A program made the position numbers and the translations under genes. The notes beneath the pieces were generated by a model, which searched no databases, was not told the DNA's origin, and was given only the letters and a program-made list of their open reading frames with translations. Below are positions 45,493 to 56,368 of a stretch of DNA of 64,000 bases, in pieces. Numbering within the stretch: the stretch's first letter is position 1; the number at the start of each line of letters is the position of its first letter. Source of the stretch: Lepidonotus clava (lineage: Eukaryota; Annelida; Polychaeta; Phyllodocida; Polynoidae); NCBI GenBank assembly GCA_936440205.1, contig OW387147.1:27677629-27741628 (forward strand). Direction: 5' to 3'.

Positions 45493-46020
45493 AAGAAGAA
45501 CCACGGGGGGCGTCCGAGGGTGTCTGTACGACCCATAGGGGATCGTCACTACTTCTTTATTTTATCACCCAAAGATCAAAATGATTAGAAATAATGACAA
45601 TGTTTTCAACCAGAACTGGTCGAAACGGTAATTTAGATATTTTCTTTACTTTGTTTTATCTTGAGCTTTTCACGTTTTCGATACATAATGGAAAGCAACC
45701 TACAATTTTAGTCCTGCTATAATATGGCATAACTCAAATCACCACGCTCTCAGATATCTTTCTCCATATCAGAATCAGATACAGCACAATGATGAGTCAG
45801 TCATTTACCAAACCTCTCTACATTCTAGATTTTGTACATTGTTAGGTATATTTGTTTCAAACGAAATATATGAACAATGTTTCCAACCTTTTTGAATATT
45901 TCTAATTCTGGTCTAGCCATGATGATATATACAAGAAGAACCGCGGGGGTCGTCAGAAGCTGGCCTTACCAGAGGACGACCCCAAAGTTCTTTTATCGCC
46001 CAAGCAATATTCCAAAGCTC
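45493..46020. repeat. Two direct copies of a hairpin-forming unit
   Basis: At 45493 and 45935 both copies start with AAGAAGAACC(A/G)CGGGGG and end near TTCTTT(T)AT..CGCCCAA. In the second, AAGAACCGCGGGGGTCGTC pairs with GACGACCCCAAAGTTCTT across a ~19-base loop (45935-45992). The first copy is less well paired. They lie in the first intron of the predicted Ly6 transcript. Confidence 0.5.
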
Positions 46021-46758
46021 TTAAAAATACTGAAAACAATGTGCGCTGCTTAAATCAATGCGTTAACCTCTATCATTTCAGAATTTACAATTTCCCCTCT
46101 CAAAATGGTCCTGAATCCAAGTATGTCTGATTAGTATCATGTATAATGTAACAACAGTGATATCCGTCGCAGTCGCCTTATCAACGTTTTATAAATTACA
46201 TATCATTTGTTCATCTTATGCCAACCAGGTCCCTTGGACTTCTTTTTATGGTGACTTTAAGTTCTCTAAATTTTAGCTTTTGCAGTCTGTAATCTTTAAT
46301 TACAATCTGTATTGGTAGTTTTAACGCTATCCATCAATATGTTTTGCATGATACATCATGCAAAAATATTTTGCTCATGCCTTATTTCAGGCCAAGTTTC
46401 CTACTATGTAGTCTCCATTATCAAGGCGGGTCCTCACATGGTGACTAAACCCTGGCGACCAACTTCAGTCGCCCAGCAATTAAGAATTTTATATGTCATC
46501 AGGCAACTAATTAGTCGAAGGCAGAAGAAAAAAGTGATCAATGCATTGGGACACTACTGCCATCAAACTGCTGATGATTAGAGGATACTTTAGTTGCCTA
46601 GCCTGGTGATTAACTGCACTAGACACTCTGGATGCATGTCCAATATTCAATCCGAAACCATGGTGATTAGTGGTTTAATCGGCAGATATCACAGCACCAG
46701 TGTCTAGTTAATCGCTGAGCTACTAACTAGTAGGTCTCCTGGCAACTAACCACATTAA

Positions 46759-46980
46759 AGCCCCATACCCACTAGGCGATTTTGACCAGAGTCAGCCGAT
46801 TTTAGCACCAACTCATATCAAACATAATTATATATGTTTGATATGAGTCGGTGTTAAAATATTGAAATATATTATATTCCAATATGGTATACAAACAGGC
46901 AATAATGGGAATCGGCTCGATTCTCCTAGTTGTCCGTCACCCGTTGCCAGTTAGATGTCCTATTATAGTGGGTGTGCGGT
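46759..46980. mobile_element. 222-bp TTAA-type MITE
   Basis: It starts AGCCCCATACCCACTAGG and ends TAGTGGGTGTGCGGT. These are inverted repeats with a few mismatches, and TTAA lies directly outside each end (46755-46758, 46981-46984). Non-coding. A second copy of the same end lies at 37184-37200. Confidence 0.65.
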
Positions 46981-47191
46981 TTAATCGACACTGATTTCCA
47001 GTTATCTTGTCACCAAGTGGGGACCAGACTGCACCAAAAGTGAAAAAAGAATCACACAAGGTGTACTTTTTAGTTTACAATAGCGTATACTTCCACGTCT
47101 TTTGTGCCATACTAAGATGATTAGCGGATATGCATATATGCATTATATTCGACTATAACTATTTGTTACAGTGCTGGACTGATCGTGAAAG

Positions 47192-50100
47192 ATGTTCGCC
47201 ATGAAAAGGTTCTGTATTCTGCTTGGTGTTGTTCTACTTCTGCCAGGTAAGATCATGCAAGAATACCGATATGTGTCATGATCAGGTGCGGCACAGTTTG
47301 TTTGTTTGTTTTTGCAAGTCAACAAAACATTTCTACGTTCATCAATGCTTTGTGTGTATCACTGATGCTTTATCAACAATATTCTAGATAAAGGTTTATT
47401 TCTTCCAATGCTAATCTAATATTATCTAAGTTGCATCTAATCATATTTTCCAGCTAATCAGATATACACTGTTAAAAAAAACCGTAACTTTAACAGTTAT
47501 ATACATTAAACCTCAACAGTATAATACCGTATTTCATTTTATGGTTATCTACCATAATATCATTGCAATTTACAGTATATAACTGTATTTATTACTGGAT
47601 TTTAGCCTCACAGTAATATACCGTATCTGGGAATTGTATATTGTATGGAAAAGGAAAATGGACACTTTGGGATTAGAACCCACATTCTCCACATTCAAGG
47701 CAGAAGCCTAACCAACTGAGCTAACTTGGACTGCATGAGGTGTACACTATCGTAGTCAGCACCAATGAGTAGGATCAGTACTACTATACAGGTGTTCAAT
47801 ATTAGACATACATTAAGTCATTAGTTTCATACCCTTACTTTTTCAGTTAAGTAGCAAAGCTGGGCTCTGTGTACCTACAGGCCTCCATAGCTCAGTGGTA
47901 GAGCATAGGCTTCATATGTGAGAGATCCCGGGTTCAAACCTCGGCTAGTCATGTTATCAAATTACTACTATGCAGTAATAGTACTATCAGTAGTAGTGGT
48001 TTGCAACATTCCCTCTGTATTTTTGGCCATGATTAGTAAAATATCTTTTTCATACATTTAAGGATTTGGAACTTTGTGATTAAAAATGTTAGATTTTTAG
48101 GTTTTTATAGCGTTATTAAGGGAATCACCTCATTGGCCTGCTATTTTTTGTATGGCCAACCAACCAGAACACCCTAAAACATTTACAAGATGTTTTAAAA
48201 CACCTTTTCAGTAGGATTAACATGTAGACACCCTTTTAGTGCAAGAACTCAGCTATAGCCCTATAGGTTTTACATCCAACAGTCAAACAACCCATGCAAG
48301 GCTAAACCAAGAGAAAAAGGATGTATTTGGTTATTGGCTAAATTATCCTGTAGTATGATTACAGGAAAAATAAAACTTTCAATGCTGCTAAAATTATATC
48401 CAGTGTAAACTGTACGGCATTTTACTATAGTATGTATTACAGTATATTATTGTTGAGCTTAAACGGTTTTGATCCATAAGAATGGAAGTCCGACGAATGT
48501 ATTACAGTATATTGCTGTTAAACCTAAATGGTTTCGATCCGTAAGAATGTAAGTCCACTGTACATATTACGGTATATTACTGTTAAACTTAAACGGTGTT
48601 CACCTGTAAAAAATATGGTCGCACAGAATTGTGGTCACCCGTTAAATTGACGGTAAAAGTTCGGCAACATAGTTGCCAGTACTTTACCGTAAATTTGACG
48701 GGATTTTTTTAACAGTGTATTTCAACATTCATTCAACATTTCAACATATATATATATATAGTTCACAAATGGTCTTGCATTTTCAGGACATGAAGAGTCA
48801 GGAGTAATAAACGACTTTTATTTAGACCTCATAAAGAATTTAACATTGATAAATGATTATGATAGACATACTGTTTTATGTTCACTTTAGACCCCAATCT
48901 GGCTGTATCTGCCCGTAGGTAGTTTCTCCAATCCGGCCATGGCCGCCCATATTTCCAACATTTTCTGACATTTTATTTTTGTTTTTGTAAAGTAGAATAA
49001 TTTCAAGAAGAATAAACATTAAAATATATCGAATATATCAAATGAAAGCTGATCGGATCCTCCATCCTTGAAAAGCCTTGGTAGAATTGAGAAATAGGTG
49101 ACCTTCATTGGATCTTTTGAAATTTATGAGAAAATTTAGGAAACACTATGAACGTTTCCAGTGGGGTCTAAAGGGTTTATAGGATAATTCATAAGCATAC
49201 AACCTTAAAAACATTTAGCTTTTGATTATATTCTATAATGATTAATTCAAAACTATACAAACCATAAAAATTTAAGGGTCCTCACTCTATTTGTAAGAAA
49301 ATACTGTGATATGGCCATATAATTTATTACAGTTCTTAAATTTACTTTTTGACCTGCCAAACTAACTAATGCCAACTCTATTATGGGAGGATATTATCTA
49401 TAAAGTTATGATAGCCTTAATCATACATCAATGTCATGCATATCAATTTTACAATAATCAACGTAAATGATGCTTATTATGATGTCTTAGGTTTGAATCA
49501 ATAGATGACTAGTTTCTCATGCATGTATGTGAATGTCTTCTACACCTGAATATATACCCAGACATCGTATACATTGGTAGTGCTCAAAATAATATGCTTT
49601 TGAGGCAACACCCATGTATTTGCAGACAATAACATTACAATTGAACAATATAAAAACCTTAACCTTACTGATAATGAAAGCTATTCTGTATGTGAAATAT
49701 AAGTTGAATATGTGTACATCAAGCTGATTGTATTTGTTCAGTTTTACATTTCTATGTGTTTTGACTTTTATTTAGGCATTGTGGTATTCCCAAGGGTTGG
49801 AAGAATATCAGTGATAGGTCAACTTTTGATATCTACACAGCATCACACAGTAACTGTTAAGGTGTGGGAAGTTAGGAATATTATAAGATCCTCAGTTGAA
49901 TGTCATCCAGATAACCTCTGTTGGGTATTTACCTAGTCTACCAAGTTAAGATTACCAGTTTAAGATGAAGCTTAATAAGTAACTTGAATGGGGCTTCTCT
50001 CTTATAGGCTTCTTTCTAAGATATATAAATCTCTGAGATATGGGTCTTGAAAGGTATGTACAAGAAATACATATGATTTTGATGTTGTCAGGGGTTTGTA

Positions 50101-52979
50101 CAATATATAAGGTAGATCCAGATATCACCTATACATAACAAGATACAGCTTTGTGGCTACATATAGAGTCAAAGAAAGACATTTGCCTGTGAAAAAAAAC
50201 ATTAGCATTATGTGCTTTAAGAAAATCAGGGACTGTCTGAGAAGGTATAAAATGGATAAAGGGTTTAAGGAGTAGCATGGTCTGAGCTAGTCAGGAAGAG
50301 ATATGAAAAATCTTGAATAAGTGGGGGGGAAAAAGTAGAGGAGAAGAGGAATGGCAGGTTTAGGAAGGATGGGGAAAGGAATATGCTAATATGAAAAGAA
50401 ACCCCAAAACAATTAAAGTGCCCTAGTGTCACAGTTATAGATGAGTAAAGTTTGAACACATTTAGAGTCTAAGAAAGTTTTTATAAACAATATACCTTTG
50501 ATACCAACAAGTCTCCTAAAATAAGGGGAATTTCAATGGGAATAGAAGGAGATGATTCTATCAACAGACATCATTTTTTTCTTAAATCTAGCTGTCCTTT
50601 CTTTTCCCCCATTAATCATATTTGTAGTTCACTGTTTATCATTTAAAAAGAGCCCTCATACAAGTCTCATATTTTGCAATGTTTTTGCATGCATTCTACA
50701 AAAGAGTAAATAGTGTTTTTTTTAATAATGAAATGACTTTGGAAAAGTTCTAAGCAATGTCCATATGGCTTGATAGAACCAATTTTGTCAATAACTACAG
50801 GAAACTGTACGTCAATTCTGAATATTATGACTCACTTTTTCCTCCATTACCCAGAAGGTTACTTTGATCCTTAATTCTTTATTGTCACTTGTAATTACTT
50901 TGTAAATTGAGGTATGTGTGTGTTCTGAAAAAGTTTGATTACATTGAACAATAAATACTACCACATTGTCAGGACCTATATTCAGTGAAGTGAATAAATG
51001 GGAAGATTCTTAATCTACATATTTGTACGTTTGCAAGCACATATATACTTGGGTTGCCCAAGATTTCAGCTTGGCACCCGGCAGATCTTAATTCAGGAGA
51101 TTCAGGAGATATAGAGTCATTAGAAAAAACATTGTACAGATGCTAAGTCAAATTATACCTCTCTGGCCAAAAGACTATAGTCTTTATATGGTAAGCTGTA
51201 TTATATGCCATAATTTGATGTTGTTGTTATACCTTTGAACCCGAATATTCATACCAGGAGGAAATCCGAAGGGAATTCGATTAGAATTACTGTCAAGTAT
51301 ATAATATGCCCATTTTTTACTTTTCCCTTTTCCTAGATTGGGAAAACATCCGTAAAATACAGATAATTCTAACTAATATCCAGGTATGGCAACCAAAGAA
51401 ATCACAAATCTTATATCCACGATTTCAACATCTGGATTCGTGGAAAAAAACAGCAAATTTTAGATTTGTGAAATTCTTTTTGAGTTAAAAACTGTCTAAT
51501 CATATTGCAATATGATTCTCAAAGATATAATGAAGTATTTTATATGAATATTTATACTTGATATGTATCATTATGTGGAAATTGACATTCACAAATCCAT
51601 CACGCATCTTTTTTACACATTCACGCATCATTTTTTAAACGCGTGAATGTTTTCTGGAGCAGTATGTGGATGCGTGGACAAAAAAAAGGAGATTCATGAA
51701 TATTTTTGGTCGGCACCCCAGGTTCAATGGGTACCTGCATTCTTTTGTAAACCTCACTTGAATATTTCTACTTCCAGCTGAATTGCTTGCGTTAAAGTGT
51801 TATGTCTGTACATCTTTAACCAACCCAAGTACCTGCGGGGAAAACGGGGATAACCTGGAGGGATCATCCACCCACCTAATAACATGCGGAGCTGGGGAAA
51901 CGTATTGTAAGGTAAATGGATTCTATGTGTAAATTTCAATACCATTTTCCATTCCCTGCTGCTATTGAGTGATGCGGTCAGGAATCTATTCAAATAAATT
52001 TGTCGATCGTTTGGAAAATATCTAACAATGTTGCTCAATGGGCCCTTCAGAGTGCCTCTTTTTATATTTGATTATATTTATCAATATATCGATATATTCT
52101 TTTTAACTCAGGTTATCTTAAAGTAAAACATCTGAAAACCAAGGGCAACCATGATGATTATTGCTTAAGAGAATGTTTAAAAAAGAAAATCTTAACTGGT
52201 CCACATGTAGAGTTGATTTGTTACACACAATCATGTCTCCCATTGGATCCGGTAGACACTGAGCTTTATAGAATCAACTTGTCGTATCAAAATGAAAGTG
52301 AAAATGACGCATTGATAATGATGTCTCTTTCACTTGAACCAAAATAGAGCAACGTCGAGATCCCTTTAATATGTACTCAGGCATTGCGTTGTAGAAATTA
52401 TTTGTGTTGTGACAGACATTGTATACAAACACATTTAATGGTATTCAGTACATAGCTGTTGTTTTAGCAGACTGGTGAAAAGAAAAATCAGTGGACACCT
52501 GAACTAGACAGAAATGTCATGATCTCACCTCCTATCCCCTTTCTAAAATTTTGGATCCTTAACTCCCCTGCTGCACTTAAATAAACTAAATGATATTCAT
52601 TAGTGTTACTATGTATAATCTGAACACAGGTTGCCACTTTTATTTGGGAATTATGATAATTCATCAAATCATGCTTTTCCTACAACTATTGTATGTGACT
52701 ACCTAAAACAGTACAATTCAGGGAAACTCCAGGGAAAAACCATGTACACTGAACATTAATAAAAATAATAATGCTACTGTCTGTTTCCTTACATAGAAAA
52801 CGACGATTGCAGGCGAAACCGCACGGTCATGTGCTACTAATACTCTTTGCAATGTTCTGACAAACGGCGAACACTGTTGTTCCAAAGACAACTGCAATTC
52901 AGGAACCAAAACTGCATTCAACTTTCTCTGCCTCACGCTTCCAGTCTTCGGCTTGCTCACGCGCGGCTATCTCTTTTAA
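47192..52979 (+). CDS. Ly6/uPAR-family (LU domain) secreted or GPI-anchored protein
   Basis: Three coding exons. Exon 1 (47172-47246, ATG at 47192 or 47201) encodes a signal peptide, MKRFCILLGVVLLLPG, with a phase 1 donor. Exon 2 (51778-51911) starts AELLALKCYVCTSL and ends ITCGAGETYCK in phase 0. Exon 3 (52797-52979) reads KTTIAGETARSCATNTLCN, then EHCCSKDNCNSGTKTA and a hydrophobic end, FNFLCLTLPVFGLLTRGYLF. The ten cysteines, the CxxC start and the closing CC....CN define a complete LU three-finger domain. The small-residue NSG stretch before the hydrophobic tail fits a GPI-anchor signal. Total 123 residues (120 from the second Met), a normal size. All splice phases agree and no frame is broken. 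Such proteins sit on the cell surface and bind ligands or receptors; this one's partner is unknown. Confidence 0.88.
47660..47731 (-). repeat. tRNA-like sequence inside the TA-flanked element
   Basis: Minus strand: TAGCTCAGTTGGTTAGGC as A box and GGTTCTAATCCC as B box at tRNA spacing. The acceptor arms pair poorly. It is probably a SINE head or tRNA pseudogene. Confidence 0.5.
47881..47950 (+). repeat. tRNA-like sequence (Met-like anticodon) inside the TA-flanked element
   Basis: TAGCTCAGTGGTAGAGCA gives the D arm. A TTCATAT loop would hold a CAT anticodon. CCGGGTTCAAACCTCGG pairs as a T arm. The 5' GCCTCCA does not pair with the 3' CTAGTCA, so no acceptor stem forms. It is therefore a tRNA pseudogene or SINE head and not a working tRNA. 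Confidence 0.5.
48720..51777. other. Rest of Ly6 coding intron 1
   Basis: AT-rich, about 3 kb, no coding signature on either strand. An interrupted palindrome around 51620-51655 (cattcacgcatc...gcgtgaatg) is the only structure seen. Confidence 0.5.
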
Positions 52980-54985
52980 TTCCTGTTTAGTGTGTCCATC
53001 ACATAAGGATTGATCGTTTAGACACAAATCCGGTCATATTAGCCTGGAAGTGTTCTGCCCGACCCGGCTGTAGCCGTGCACGGAGAAAAACTAGTCCATT
53101 CTTTTCGGATTTTCCTAGCAAAACACATGGATGTTTTATAATATCAAATGTAGCTAATTTAATTCTATGTTCAAAAGATTATGTAATTTTCAACCACACC
53201 CATAAGCGTTCGTTGTATTGCATCTTCCACTGTTTATTGAAGTTTTGGAGAACCCTAGAGAAATGAAAAACCACTCATTGCAATTGCATGGAGGTCGATA
53301 GCTACTCAACAGTTTACTAAATCATCAACATTACAGTAGGCATCCAATCGATTTCAAAATGTAACAGTATCAAATGAAAGGACGAATTTTTTCTGTCTAA
53401 TACTGATAAAAGAAGTTTTAAACATCAAAGTACTATAATCATTAATAAAATACAACACATAATCATATTGACAGTTGGTATGCAAACAATAGTATATGAC
53501 ACACATTATATTGGTGGCCCTAATTACCATTATAAAAGAGAATGAAAAGTAAACAAATCAACATTTATCCATTGATACCATTCGCTAACACAATGCAACA
53601 TATAACACTCACAACATACGAAATGTAATCAGAAAGTAATCGTAGTATTGATTGTTCTAGTGTACAAGCACAGGTACTTCTAATTAGATACAGCACAACT
53701 TGGAATTCAAGATTATTGACTGTTAAAGTAGTCCCATCTTAAACTTCAAGATGTAAGAGGAGCATTAATCGTTTTACTAATGTGGAACGCACAGGGTCCT
53801 ATATTTCCTTAACTGTTCATAACCAGAGACGCAACTTGTGAAGCATCGACATTCCAGATGTAGACTACCTGCTTTGTTGTGGACATAATCATCAAAAGTC
53901 CTTCCCAAATAAAAGACGATTACCTCTTTATTAAGACTTGTTTGATTTTTCAACTCAAAGAAGATCATAAAGTTATTATTTTATATTCATGAATAAATAT
54001 TGTTGCTGTCAACCGACCATTGTATGGTACAATTTGAAAATTCCATTGACATTCTTAATGAGGGCATGTTGGAATGAAATCGAATATTTATGGATTGAAA
54101 TATACACAAAAAGTTGGTCTAAGGCAGTTTTATCACAATTTTTCATTATATTTGCTCATATATCCCGAAATATTGCCCCTAAAGCTGGGTACAACCCCCT
54201 CAGAGCATTATTTCCCTGTGGTTAGACACATATTTAAGTCATCTTCCAAGTTACAATCAGTTAAAACAATAAAAAAGATTCATGAATTATGAAGTGGCAT
54301 GTGATCAAGACTCATGGCTAAAGTGGTTGGAGATTAATACAGCGATAAGAAAATGATAAATATCAGGTGATCACATAATTTAAAAGATCACGAAGTGACG
54401 TGAGTGGCAGTGGGTAAGGAAGTGAAATGTAATAGTAACAACACCCAGTATTTATAACGAGACATCAATATGGTATCGTAATGAAGGACGGTTCTATAAT
54501 TACAGGGAAAAAAAGAAATGTACAGATAAAGAAAATGAAATAAGATACAAAGTGGTAAAAAATATCGAATCGAACAAAGATGTAACAGAACTTTAAGTTA
54601 ATCACTGTCCCAGAAATATTTATTTGGACAGTAGTCACCATTGCGTAATATAACATTGCCATATTTTGACAAGAAAACTCTCTTAGACCAACGATAGCAC
54701 AGTTTCATAAACCTATTTTTGGTAATTGAATAAAAGAACATCGACGACAGAACTGATAATTATGTGTACACAAAAGTAGGGTTTAATGTGTTCTCAGTAC
54801 CTCAATGTATTTCAATTAGGAACCATGGATAATTACCAAATATTATACTTTTTTAATTCCGTTCCACCAAGGCCCTGAGACGCTTGGGAGTTTCATATCA
54901 CGTGTGAATGCATTCGGGGGATTCGAACCGACTTTGTGTGGCTTAAAAAACTCTAGAGCCGAGAGTATACCACAAAGCTGCCACC
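52980..54985. other. Downstream flank of the Ly6 gene, intergenic
   Basis: A possible polyadenylation signal, AATAAA, lies near 53444. A minus-strand tRNA-like sequence with B box GGTTCGAATCC lies at about 54905-54980. Otherwise AT-rich and without a recognisable gene. Confidence 0.4.
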
Positions 54986-54988
54986 CTG

Positions 54989-55692
54989 GGGTGCGTTCCA
55001 ATCTCACCTATGTGTATAGATATTTGTCGTATCGTGGGTTGTAGCTCAGAAGCGATTGATTTACGACGATTTGGTTACAATCTAGGTATGGGAGGGGTCC
55101 TATTATGTAACAGCTTGGACCCCCAGCTATACAATTCTATCTGAAACCGTTGCAAGGTCTACTTTTCATAGTCGCAAATGAGTGGTAGACAGGTAAACTA
55201 AATAGAAAATCTACGATGACATTTTGAGTAGTCATAGGGAAATTGTAATTTACAAAAAAAACATTGAAAAAAAGTCAGATTTTCAAAGAAAACGGACCAA
55301 TATGTTTGTAGGATATTTACAATTCTCATGCTTGAGTACCTTCACTTCGATTTTTGAATTGACTGTAATGTAGTTATTTCTGTGTGATTTCCCATAATTC
55401 TTGTGTATGATGAAGGATCATTTTGTGATGTAATTTTCTATATAAAATTTTGTGAACAATTTTCATTGTTTGCTTAATTATTTATACATTTATAACTTAC
55501 CAATGATTTTCAACACCATAGGGGGTTAATGTGTCCTTCACGAAATTGTATCCCTTCACAAGTAGTCAGTAAAGGGTCATTTACGACGTGGACCCCCTCC
55601 GTAACTATGTTCCTTGCAATGTCATTCTGTAAATAGACCCCCTGGTCACAGGGAGTTACGGCCTGAAACGCGGAATACTTTGGAACGCACCC
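54989..55692. mobile_element. 704-bp Harbinger-like MITE, CTG target duplication
   Basis: It starts GGGTGCGTTCCAA and ends with the exact reverse complement, TTGGAACGCACCC. CTG lies directly outside both ends (54986-54988, 55693-55695). A 3-base duplication and GGG-type ends fit PIF/Harbinger. Two further gttcc/ggaac-type and ccccnnnnggg-type blocks repeat inside. No coding capacity. Confidence 0.78.
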
Positions 55693-56335
55693 CTGGGTCG
55701 GAGGGGGTGGGGCCAATAGTCTGCTTTACAGATTTACTTTTTGCAAACTGAGACAAAAAAGGTAAACATGCTACACTAACGCGGGTCCAAGTCTGAGTTG
55801 TAAACGAGCTCGAGGAACCTAACAACTCCAGAGACATTTATTACACACCGCATGTCGGATGGTAGGCAAGTACTTGGTGACTCTAGTTGGTTAGCGTTAT
55901 ACATGTTTGGAATAATTATACAGTTTCGAGGATGGGTTTTCACGGGTGGATTATCGTAATATATACACAATGTCATAATAACCCTTTTTTGATTACACCA
56001 AGCTGATATTCTATACACCATAAAATCATAGATTATGACTGATTTAGTCAATGTATCTGTTCATAGAAGATACATTACCAGTTTTCTAGTTCATTGCGTT
56101 TTCTTCTGTTCCGTGTTCAGTGGGATTTACATTTGATATGCTTCATAATAATTAATTTTCCTCATAATCCCAAATAGCAGAAAAATAACAAAGTGATTAA
56201 ACTTTTTTTTTTCTTGGAATGTAGGTGCTATGTACATAAGATGAACCAGCGGCATGAAAGAGAGTTATCACTTGACTGACTTTTCAGTCATAATTTTCAA
56301 ATGCCGATATCTTACTGTCCTTTGTTATTTTCCAG
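55693..56335. other. Intergenic between MITE and decayed Ly6 gene
   Basis: No gene seen. An ACTAACGCGGGTCCAAGTC block near 55776 resembles the start of the 511-bp LTR, but no LTR end was found. Confidence 0.4.
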
Positions 56336-56368
56336 CACACGCTTTGTTCCATATTAAAGACTGGCATT

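Larger units (their letters stand above)
47465..48717. mobile_element. TA-flanked inverted-repeat element in Ly6 intron, containing tRNA-like inserts
   Basis: The ends are CACTGTTAAAAAAA and its reverse complement with TA outside each (47463-47464, 48718-48719), as for Tc1/mariner-type MITEs. The subterminal regions both carry ACCGTAAnTTTnAC-like sequence. Inside are three ~65-bp tandem copies of a ttacagtatattgctgttaa unit (starting near 48434, 48500 and 48565) and two tRNA-like sequences. No transposase. 1,253 bp. Confidence 0.72.

Noticed and set aside
47881-47950. Working tRNA-Met gene
   Set aside because: D arm and T arm are present, but the acceptor stem cannot pair and the sequence lies inside a repeat element.
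52718-52960. 80-codon minus-strand frame
   Set aside because: Lies opposite exon 3 of the Ly6 gene, which has splice sites and a complete LU-domain signature.
55773-56100. Another solo LTR of the 14.5-kb family
   Set aside because: Only an ACTAACGCGGGTCC block resembles the LTR start; no second end or target duplication could be found.
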